A stretch of DNA of 7,245 nt. Origin: Desulfobacterales bacterium (GTDB lineage: Bacteria; Desulfobacterota; Desulfobacteria; Desulfobacterales; BuS5). Under the pieces are notes generated by a model. That model was not told the DNA's origin. It saw only the letters and a program-made list of their open reading frames with translations, and searched no databases. The translations under genes were made by a program, and so were the position numbers. Shown piece by piece: positions 1 through 5,078 of the stretch. The DNA is taken from NCBI GenBank assembly GCA_020056865.1, contig JAGVGX010000295.1, positions 1-7,245 of the forward strand, in the 5' to 3' direction. Each line of letters opens with the position of its first letter. Position 1 is the stretch's first letter.

Positions 1-69
1 AACAAAAAAACAGGAATCAAGCTTGAAGGGATAAAAACCGTATCAGATGCTATTGATATCTTATTTTAA
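1..69 (+). CDS. C-terminal end of an upstream gene (possibly RadA/Sms-like)
   Basis: An open frame enters from the left edge and ends at TAA 67-69, giving 22 residues that finish in GIKLEGIKTVSDAIDILF. Its start lies outside the window. The pattern G-I-x-[IL]-x-G-[IV]-x-[TS]-[VL]-x-[DE]-A-[IL] followed by a hydrophobic end resembles the C-terminus of RadA/Sms, the DNA-repair ATPase with a Lon-like domain. A carrier-protein tail (I-x-T-V-x-D-A) is an alternative, but the basic residues here fit that less well. The asnS start lies only 29 bases downstream, so the two are probably cotranscribed. That this is a gene end is fairly safe; the family name is tentative. Confidence 0.45.
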   Translation, partial: NKKTGIKLEGIKTVSDAIDILF

Positions 70-98
70 AAACAACTGAATTCACAGATGGATACAAC

Positions 99-1484
99 AT
101 GATAACACGAACAAAAATAGTTAACCTGCTGCAATCTGAAGTTCCTGTTGAAAACGTTCTCATTAAAGGATGGATCAGAACGGTTCGCCAGTCAAAAACC
201 TTTTCATTTATTGAAATAAACGATGGATCATGCCTTGCGAACCTGCAAATTATCGCAGATCAATCAATTCAAAATTATACGGATATTGAAAAGCTTACAA
301 CAGGTTCTGCACTTGAAGTTACAGGAAAACTGATTGCTTCTCAAGGCAAAGGGCAAACCTGGGAGGTGCAGGCAGACAACGTACATGTGATCAGCATTGC
401 GCCACCATCTTACCCATTACAAAAAAAGCGACACAGCGACGAGTTTTTAAGGACCATTGCCCATTTACGGCCACGAACAAATAAATACGGAGCGACCTTC
501 AGGATCAGGTCTGAACTCGCTTATGCCATACACACATTTTTTAAGAAAAAAGGGTTTACATATATCCACACGCCCATTCTTACAGGTTCTGATTGTGAAG
601 GCGCCGGAGAAATGTTTAAGGTCAGCACATCACGTGTATTAAATCCGGCATTGCCAGATATAAAACCGGCAAACCATATGGATTTTTTTGGCAAAGAAGC
701 CAATCTGACAGTATCCGGCCAATTATCTGCTGAAATGTTTGCCCTTGCCCTGGGAGATGTTTACACATTCGGCCCCACGTTTAGGGCAGAAAACTCAAAC
801 ACAAGCAGGCATGCCGCAGAATTCTGGATGGTAGAGCCTGAAATGGCGTTTTGCGACCTTGAAGGAGATATGGATCTGGCTGAAGAAATGATAACCTTTC
901 TCATTGGTCACATCATGGATATATGCAAAGAAGACCTTGCCCTTTTTGCATCATTTGTAGACAAACAATTGATGTCTACCCTTGAAAATATACGGTCGTC
1001 TAAATTTGAAAGACTTTTATATAAAGATGCTGTGGACATATTAAACACATCCGGCATAACATTTAATTATGACGTTGAATTCGGCAAGGATTTACAGTCT
1101 GAACATGAACGATTTATAACAGAACAGTATTTCAAAAAGCCGGTTATTATTTATAATTACCACAAACAGATCAAACCTTTTTACATGAGAACCAATGATG
1201 ACGGCATTACCGTAGGCGCAATGGATGTTCTGGTGCCGGGGATTGGAGAGATCATCGGCGGAAGCCAAAGAGAAGAACGACCAGAGCAACTGATTGCACG
1301 TATGGATGAACTGGGTTTAGATAAAAATGCCTATTGGTGGTACATCGAGTCGCGACAGTATGGAACGGTGCCCCACAGTGGCTTCGGCCTGGGCTTTGAG
1401 CGCTTGATGATGCTGATAACAGGCATAAAAAATATACGTGACGTTATTCCCTTTCCAAGAACTCCTGGGAACCTGGAATTTTAA
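99..1484 (+). CDS. asnS: Asparaginyl-tRNA synthetase
   Basis: This is a cytoplasmic class IIb aminoacyl-tRNA synthetase that activates asparagine with ATP and charges tRNA-Asn. Its 461 residues match the usual bacterial length (E. coli AsnRS has 466). An N-terminal OB-fold anticodon-binding domain spans about residues 18-100 (GWIRTVRQSK, INDGSC). The catalytic core follows: SDCEGAGEMFKVST (164-177), FFGKEANLTVSGQL (196-209), motif 2 FRAENSNTSRH with Arg229, EFWMVEPEMAF (241-251), GIGEIIGGSQREER (381-394) and motif 3 GFGLGFERL with Arg435. It ends in the typical FPRTPGN. ATG at 99 gives the expected N-terminus. No good Shine-Dalgarno precedes it, and a 4-codon ATG...TGA reading (88-102) overlaps the start, so initiation may be coupled to the upstream gene. 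No residue of the core motifs is missing, and the asparaginyl rather than aspartyl or lysyl identity is clear from these motifs. Confidence 0.97.
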   Translation: MITRTKIVNLLQSEVPVENVLIKGWIRTVRQSKTFSFIEINDGSCLANLQIIADQSIQNYTDIEKLTTGSALEVTGKLIASQGKGQTWEVQADNVHVISIAPPSYPLQKKRHSDEFLRTIAHLRPRTNKYGATFRIRSELAYAIHTFFKKKGFTYIHTPILTGSDCEGAGEMFKVSTSRVLNPALPDIKPANHMDFFGKEANLTVSGQLSAEMFALALGDVYTFGPTFRAENSNTSRHAAEFWMVEPEMAFCDLEGDMDLAEEMITFLIGHIMDICKEDLALFASFVDKQLMSTLENIRSSKFERLLYKDAVDILNTSGITFNYDVEFGKDLQSEHERFITEQYFKKPVIIYNYHKQIKPFYMRTNDDGITVGAMDVLVPGIGEIIGGSQREERPEQLIARMDELGLDKNAYWWYIESRQYGTVPHSGFGLGFERLMMLITGIKNIRDVIPFPRTPGNLEF

Positions 1485-1572
1485 GTTGAAATTACACAGG
1501 TAGCGGTCTTCTTGAAAACCCCATTGCCAAAATACCTGCTTAAAGCAGTTGTTTGATATCCTGAAAAAGGCC
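1485..1572 (+). other. asnS-truA spacer with possible ACT-domain remnant
   Basis: This 88-base gap contains no intact gene. Read directly after the asnS stop, frame 1485-1511 gives VEITQVAVF. Shifting back one base at 1511 gives LENPIAKIPA, up to TAA 1541-1543. The truA frame from 1540 then gives LKQLFDILKKA. Joined, these resemble the first strand and helix of small ACT-domain proteins (I-x-Q-[VI]-x-V-F-L-E-N ... L ... L). There is no start codon and two frame changes are required, so if the match is real this is a decayed fragment. The match is short and chance cannot be excluded. The same bases supply the TTG at 1549, an alternative truA start. Confidence 0.25.
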
Positions 1573-2313
1573 ATGACATATAATTTTAAACTGACCATTG
1601 AATATGACGGCAGCAACTACCACGGCTGGCAGAAACAAAAAAACGACCGGACGATTCAAGATGAAATCGAAAAAGCCATATTTACAATAACCCGTAACAA
1701 GGTTGTCCTTTCAGGATCCGGACGAACCGATGCCGGTGTTCATGCCCTTAATCAGACCGCAAGTTTTTTTTGTAATACAGATATTGAAGCGATCAATCTT
1801 GGCAAAGCAATCAACAGTCTTGTGCCTGAAGATATTATAATCAAAGCGTGTGAGAAGGTGGATGAAACGTTTCACGCCAGATACGATGCCAAAAGCAAGG
1901 TCTATCATTACAGAATATTAAATCGCGACATACCCGCAGCCATATGCCGCCAATATGCATGGTTCATCCCCAAAAAACTCCATGTCGATGCCATGAAAGC
2001 TTCCCTGTGTCATTTGCACGGCAAAAAGGATTTCAAGGCATTTGAAGGTTCAGGAAGTCCGCGATCATCCACCATAAGACAGATCATCAGCGCAGAACTT
2101 GAAACAACGGATCAAGGCTATCTGATTTTTAAAATTCAGGGAGAAGGCTTTTTGAGGTATATGGTTCGAAATATCGTTGGGACACTTGTCGATGCAGGAC
2201 TGGGCAAAATAACACCTGATGATTTTAAAAACATAATAGATTCTAAGGATCGCTCCCGTGCAGGCCGAACAGCACCTGCGCACGGTCTGTTTCTGATGCA
2301 TGTCTATTATTGA
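1573..2313 (+). CDS. truA: tRNA pseudouridine(38-40) synthase TruA
   Basis: This cytoplasmic enzyme isomerises uridines 38-40 in the anticodon stem-loop of many tRNAs. The 246-residue product opens with the family signature KLTIEYDGSNYHGWQ (6-20). It carries the catalytic motif GSGRTDAGVHA with the nucleophilic Asp at residue 53, the FHARYDAKSKVYHYRI stretch in the middle, DFKAFEGSG, and GEGFLRYMVRNIVGTL near the end, closing with GLFLMHVYY. The length is a little under E. coli TruA (270). ATG 1573 is preferred because it gives the standard short leader before the first strand, although AAAAGG sits only two bases before it. A TTG at 1549 would add eight residues. The gene lies downstream of asnS in the same direction, consistent with a tRNA-function operon. 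All expected motifs are present; only the start is uncertain. Confidence 0.95.
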   Translation: MTYNFKLTIEYDGSNYHGWQKQKNDRTIQDEIEKAIFTITRNKVVLSGSGRTDAGVHALNQTASFFCNTDIEAINLGKAINSLVPEDIIIKACEKVDETFHARYDAKSKVYHYRILNRDIPAAICRQYAWFIPKKLHVDAMKASLCHLHGKKDFKAFEGSGSPRSSTIRQIISAELETTDQGYLIFKIQGEGFLRYMVRNIVGTLVDAGLGKITPDDFKNIIDSKDRSRAGRTAPAHGLFLMHVYY

Positions 2314-2325
2314 CATATTGAGTAT

Positions 2326-2354
2326 TTTATGATTAATTTTAAATTAGTCATAAA
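2326..2354. repeat. 14-bp inverted repeat after truA
   Basis: TTTATGATTAATTT (2326-2339) and AAATTAGTCATAAA (2341-2354) are inverted copies separated by one base. Thirteen of 14 positions pair perfectly and the remaining one is a T/G pair. It begins 13 bases after the truA stop. The stem is almost entirely A/T and no T-run follows, so it does not look like an intrinsic terminator. The near-continuous dyad fits better with a protein-binding site (operator) for the crotonase promoter just downstream. Confidence 0.5.
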
Positions 2355-2361
2355 GCTAACT

Positions 2362-2397
2362 ATATTTTGTTGACAATTCACATTGCCAACAAAATAT
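2362..2397. promoter_or_regulatory. 16-bp inverted repeat covering the -35 box (candidate operator)
   Basis: Arms 2362-2377 and 2382-2397 are inverted copies with 15 of 16 pairs matching (the mismatch is A2373/C2386) around the loop TCAC. The core arm TATTTTGTTG is mirrored by CAACAAAATA. The left arm contains TTGACA, and the right arm overlaps the probable -10 region. A regulator bound here would therefore sit on the promoter. An RNA hairpin role is also possible, but the stem is AT-rich and the predicted transcript would start downstream of it. Confidence 0.5.
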
Positions 2398-2400
2398 TAT
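2370..2400 (+). promoter_or_regulatory. Sigma70-type promoter candidate for the crotonase gene
   Basis: A perfect -35 hexamer TTGACA (2370-2375) is followed after 19 bases by TATTAT (2395-2400), which matches five of six positions of the -10 consensus. The spacing is longer than the optimal 17. At 17 bases the hexamer is AATATT, which is weaker. Transcription would begin near 2407, leaving a leader of roughly 38 bases before the crotonase ATG. Location and -35 quality support it; the -10 assignment is uncertain. Confidence 0.45.
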
Positions 2401-2431
2401 TAAACAAGATAACCATTATATCAAACATACT

Positions 2432-2437
2432 AAGGAG
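2432..2437 (+). promoter_or_regulatory. Shine-Dalgarno site setting the crotonase start
   Basis: AAGGAG at 2432-2437 is followed by seven T residues and ATG at 2445, a near-ideal arrangement. It rules out the longer in-frame reading from TTG 2367, which would add 26 residues translated from the inverted-repeat/promoter region. Confidence 0.85.
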
Positions 2438-2444
2438 TTTTTTT

Positions 2445-3236
2445 ATGGAGTACAACGAAATTATTTATGAAAAAAACAACGGGATAGCCAAAATCACTAT
2501 TAATCGTCCGGAAAGATATAATGCATTTACATCACATACCATCGTTGAAATGTATTATGCGGTTCGTGATGCATGGTCAGACAAAAGTATCGGCGTCGTG
2601 GTCATTACAGGAAAAGGAGACAAAGCGTTTTGCACAGGCGGAGACCAGAAGACAAAAGATGATTCAGGATATGGGAAAGGTGAGGCCGAATTTGATTTGC
2701 TGGAAGCCCATGGTCAGTTAATCAATATTATCCGTGCGATTCCCAAGCCTGTTATTGCCATGGTTAACGGATTTGCCATTGGCGGAGGCAATGTTTTGCA
2801 GGTGGTATGCGATATTTCTATTGCATCGGATAACGCCAAGTTCGGGCAGGCCGGTCCAAAAGTCGGCAGCTTTGATGCAGGATTTGGAACCGTTTATCTG
2901 GCAAGACTTGTCGGTGAGAGAAAAGCCAGGGAAATATGGTATCTTTGCAGGCAGTATTCGGCACAGGAAGCGCTTGCTATGGGTCTTGTTAATGCTGTTG
3001 TCCCCCAGAAGGACCTTGAAAAAGAGGTTGAAACATGGTGCCGGGAAATTCTTGACAAAGCACCGACATCTATTTCTTATATTAAAGCATCTTTTAATGC
3101 GGATACCGATCATATCAGCGGCCTCAACGCCATGTCGAAATTTGCTGTGAGCCTGTACTACGGAACAGACGAATGCCATGAAGGGGTAAATGCGTTTATA
3201 GAAAAAAGAAAACCCGACTTCAGCAAATTCCGATAA
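2445..3236 (+). CDS. MenB/BadI-type crotonase (DHNA-CoA synthase or 2-ketocyclohexanecarboxyl-CoA hydrolase-like)
   Basis: This 263-residue soluble crotonase-fold acyl-CoA enzyme belongs to the MenB/BadI branch. MenB closes the naphthoate ring in menaquinone synthesis; BadI hydrolytically opens the ring of 2-ketocyclohexanecarboxyl-CoA in anaerobic benzoate/alicyclic acid breakdown. Oxyanion-hole segments are FCTGGDQ (62-68) and AIGGGNVL (111-118). Family motifs are GQAGPKVGSFDAGFG (134-148), AREIWYLCRQY (161-171), SFNADTD (216-222), LYYGTDE (237-243) and EKRKPDF (253-259). Overall wording is close to MenB (KVGSFDAG, CRQYSAQEAL). However, the bicarbonate-site Thr of MenB's QTG is Ala136, MenB's GGGH is GGGN as in BadI, and MenB's terminal F-P-x-x-P tail is absent. 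Function therefore stays open between the two; I lean slightly to a BadI-like or related ring-cleaving role. It has its own promoter region with two dyads, suggesting specific regulation, and no other menaquinone or benzoate genes are visible nearby. Confidence 0.85.
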   Translation: MEYNEIIYEKNNGIAKITINRPERYNAFTSHTIVEMYYAVRDAWSDKSIGVVVITGKGDKAFCTGGDQKTKDDSGYGKGEAEFDLLEAHGQLINIIRAIPKPVIAMVNGFAIGGGNVLQVVCDISIASDNAKFGQAGPKVGSFDAGFGTVYLARLVGERKAREIWYLCRQYSAQEALAMGLVNAVVPQKDLEKEVETWCREILDKAPTSISYIKASFNADTDHISGLNAMSKFAVSLYYGTDECHEGVNAFIEKRKPDFSKFR

Positions 3237-3253
3237 TAGATAGTAGCATATTT

Positions 3254-3286
3254 TTAACAAAGACAATGGATCTTGCTTGTCGTTAA
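3254..3286 (+). repeat. Imperfect hairpin in the leader of the DUF4124 gene
   Basis: TTAAC (3254-3258) and GACAA (3262-3266), separated by a bulge AAA, pair with TTGTCGTTAA (3277-3286) to give a 10-bp stem with a 10-base loop. The right arm ends two bases before the GAGAGG Shine-Dalgarno (3288-3293), so a folded RNA could affect access to it. There is no T-tract, so it is not a terminator for the crotonase gene. It may be coincidental. Confidence 0.3.
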
Positions 3287-3299
3287 CGAGAGGTCACCC

Positions 3300-3770
3300 A
3301 TGAAGCCCATTTTTTTTCTTACCCTATGTGCGTTTTTTTGGATGGCACACCCTTCGGCAGCAACGGTGTATCAATACACGGACGAAAACGGAAGCATCCA
3401 TTACACAAACGATCTTTCCAGCATTCCGTTAGATAAGCTGCCACGTGCAATAGAACACAAAGAGTATGAATCGGATTCCACCTCTGAACCATCTGTTACA
3501 CCGGAGCCTTCCAGGTCATATGATGAGACAACACCAGAAGAACAACTGACCGATAGAAAAAACAAGGAAGCGCTCGAAATGGAATATCAGCAGCTTCTAA
3601 AAGAGAAAGAAGCAATTGACAATGACGAGAGCTTTCAAAAAAGAAGGGAAAAACGAAAGTATAAACACCGGCCATATATCAAAGAGCTGGTTGAAAAAGA
3701 ACAAAAAATTATCGATCGGTTAAAAGAGATTGAACTGATGATGAATGCTCAACCGTCTGATACGAAATAG
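3300..3770 (+). CDS. Secreted DUF4124-domain protein with charged helical tail
   Basis: The product is a 156-residue exported protein of unknown function. Residues 1-21 form a signal peptide (a Lys, the hydrophobic run IFFLTLCAFFWMA, then HPSAA as a plausible signal-peptidase I site). The short DUF4124 module follows at about 22-45, with the hallmark VYQYTDENGSIHYTNDLSSIP. A Ser/Thr/Pro/Glu-rich linker (about 55-80) leads to a strongly charged, probably coiled-coil helix (about 82-148) rich in Glu and Lys. DUF4124 proteins are common in Gram-negative periplasms; their role is not established. ATG 3300 has GAGAGG six bases upstream and gives the signal peptide directly; the reading from 3273 would add nine residues ahead of it. 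The gene lies 63 bases after the crotonase and 64 before the hydroxylase, in the same direction, with no sign that it works with either. Confidence 0.85.
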   Translation: MKPIFFLTLCAFFWMAHPSAATVYQYTDENGSIHYTNDLSSIPLDKLPRAIEHKEYESDSTSEPSVTPEPSRSYDETTPEEQLTDRKNKEALEMEYQQLLKEKEAIDNDESFQKRREKRKYKHRPYIKELVEKEQKIIDRLKEIELMMNAQPSDTK

Positions 3771-3834
3771 TATCCACTTTTCCTGTTACAGGGAACGTAT
3801 CGCATTTATTATTTTTTTCCAGGAAATAACAACC

Positions 3835-4701
3835 ATGATGGAACATGAACCGACCATCCGTTTATCTTTTTTCTTTGGCGTGTTGCTGATTGTTGCATGC
3901 TGGGAGCTGGTTGCCCCGCGCCGTCGTCTGACCACAGCCAAACATATCCGATGGTTGAGCAACCTGGGGATTATCTTTTTCAATTCTTTTGTAGCAAGGA
4001 TTGTCCTTCTTGGCCTGGGAGTTGTTCCTGTTGCTTTTGCCGCAAACTTGCAAAGCCATAACTGGGGCTTATTAAACCAGTTAGGCCTTGCCTATCCTGT
4101 AGCGGTTTTGGCAGGGGTTATCATATTAGATTTCATTATTTACCTTCAACACGTTATGTTTCATGCAGTCCCACTTTTCTGGCGACTTCATATGATGCAC
4201 CATGCAGATCTGGACTATGATTTAACCACAGGCATGCGTTTTCATACTATTGAAATTATCGTGTCTTTGGTCATCAAACTTGCAGCGATTTCCGTATTGG
4301 GACCACCTGCTCTGACTGTAATCATCTTTGAAATACTGCTTAACGGAGCTGCAATGTTTAATCACGGCAATATTTATCTTCCTGAAAAAATTGACCGTAT
4401 ACTTCGGCTGATTATCGTGACACCGGATATGCACAGGGTCCACCATTCTGTGGTGATACGGGAAACCAACAGCAATTTTGGTTTTAATATGCCGTGGTGG
4501 GACAAAATTTTCGGTACCTATAAGCCGCAGCCTGTTGAAGGTCATAAAGATATGACCATCGGGCTTTCACAGTTTCGCGACCCTAAAAAACTTACCTTGC
4601 CGTGGATGCTGGCATTACCTTTTATAGGTAAACCCGGCAGTTACGCCTTTTCCGGTCACGGGAAACTTCCCAAAAAAAATAAAAATCAATCATCACGCTG
4701 A
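3835..4701 (+). CDS. Fatty acid hydroxylase / sterol desaturase family membrane protein
   Basis: This 288-residue integral membrane enzyme belongs to the di-iron fatty acid hydroxylase superfamily, whose members use O2 to hydroxylate or desaturate lipids. Hydrophobic helices are visible at about 9-26, 44-69, 85-104 and 141-170. The histidine clusters are HVMFH (106-110), HMMHH (119-123), an extra FHTIE (His137) and NHGN (His177), and HRVHH (200-204). The end motif NFGFNMPWWDKIFGTY (214-229) is characteristic of the family. All metal-ligand clusters are present, so it should be active; the lipid substrate cannot be read from sequence. The start is ATG 3835 (a second ATG follows at 3838), with AGGA ten bases upstream; the longer frame from 3745 overlaps the preceding gene and is not convincing. 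Its 3' end overlaps by nine bases the ancestral stop of a convergent RND pseudogene. A short GAAAC/GTTTC stem at 4700-4714 is too weak to call a terminator. Confidence 0.9.
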   Translation: MMEHEPTIRLSFFFGVLLIVACWELVAPRRRLTTAKHIRWLSNLGIIFFNSFVARIVLLGLGVVPVAFAANLQSHNWGLLNQLGLAYPVAVLAGVIILDFIIYLQHVMFHAVPLFWRLHMMHHADLDYDLTTGMRFHTIEIIVSLVIKLAAISVLGPPALTVIIFEILLNGAAMFNHGNIYLPEKIDRILRLIIVTPDMHRVHHSVVIRETNSNFGFNMPWWDKIFGTYKPQPVEGHKDMTIGLSQFRDPKKLTLPWMLALPFIGKPGSYAFSGHGKLPKKNKNQSSR

Positions 4702-5006
4702 AACTGCCGGTTTCTTGGTCTTTCCCATACGATGAACATCTTCAAGTATCATGTAATGTTGAAGGAATCAACACAAGGGTAATCCCTGTGGCAAAAAGGA
4801 TGCCGAAACCAAGACTGATGGCCATGGGTATCAAAAACTGCGCCTGAACGCTGGTTTCAAAAATCATCGGCGCTCTTTTTCCTCTCACCCACCAGATCGA
4901 AAACCAGCCCCGGGAAATCGCCTTTAAGTTCCGTTAAAAGGCCATGTTTTAAATCAGCAAGAATTTCAACAGCATTGCCCTGGTTGTAACTTATATCCGG
5001 CATGTC
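4693..5006 (-). pseudogene. Decayed RND efflux transporter permease (3' fragments)
   Basis: This holds most of the 377 bases between the hydroxylase and the kinase. Read on the - strand, 5003 to 4872 encodes a piece of the RND periplasmic domain: NQGNAVEILADLKHG, then [20 protein letters not shown], matching the family's ...PGL-x-[YF]-x-[LF]-x-GE[QR] segment. The sequence then jumps, in another frame (about 4873 to 4757), to [16 protein letters not shown] and [16 protein letters not shown], the loop and last transmembrane helix of the same protein. A one-base insertion near 4753-4757 shifts frame again before [19 protein letters not shown] and the stop at 4693-4695. Relative to intact pumps (about 1,000 residues), roughly 120 residues are missing internally and everything N-terminal of the fragment is absent. 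Intact members are inner-membrane proton-driven exporters working with a membrane-fusion protein and a TolC-like channel; this copy cannot function. Confidence 0.8.
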
Positions 5007-5043
5007 TTTAAATCATCCAGAATAAAGATGTGGTGTTTTAAAA

Positions 5044-5059
5044 CTATCGAAAAAGATAG
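5044..5059 (-). terminator. Weak hairpin after the kinase gene
   Basis: CTATC (5044-5048) and GATAG (5055-5059) form a 5-bp stem with a six-base loop, about 20 bases past the kinase stop. On the - strand it is followed by TTTT. The stem is short and AT-rich, so it is at best a weak terminator for the hydrolase-kinase pair. Confidence 0.25.
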
Positions 5060-5078
5060 AAAAGTTGACGCAGACGCA

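Noticed and set aside
2367..2444. 26-residue N-terminal extension of the crotonase from TTG 2367
   Set aside because: It would be translated from the inverted repeat and promoter, whereas AAGGAG at ideal spacing supports ATG 2445; the family N-terminus also begins there.
2734..3150. 138-codon + strand frame inside the crotonase gene
   Set aside because: Out-of-frame shadow with no domain signature and no start signal.
2718..3266. 182-codon open frame on the - strand opposite the crotonase
   Set aside because: Shadow of a well-supported gene; its composition (Cys/Arg/Phe-rich) and lack of recognisable motifs argue against coding.
3779..3795. TTTCCTG / CAGGGAA stem between the DUF4124 and hydroxylase genes as a terminator
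   Set aside because: Short stem with a bulge, and the T-run (about 3811-3818) is too far downstream for an intrinsic terminator.
3745..3834. 30-residue extension of the hydroxylase overlapping the DUF4124 gene
   Set aside because: No family similarity and no ribosome-binding site; ATG 3835 has AGGA upstream and starts just before the first hydrophobic helix.
4634..4710. CCGGCAGTT (4634-4642) and AACTGCCGG (4702-4710) as a 9-bp inverted repeat
   Set aside because: Arms are 59 bases apart, one lies inside the hydroxylase coding region and the other within the pseudogene; most likely chance.
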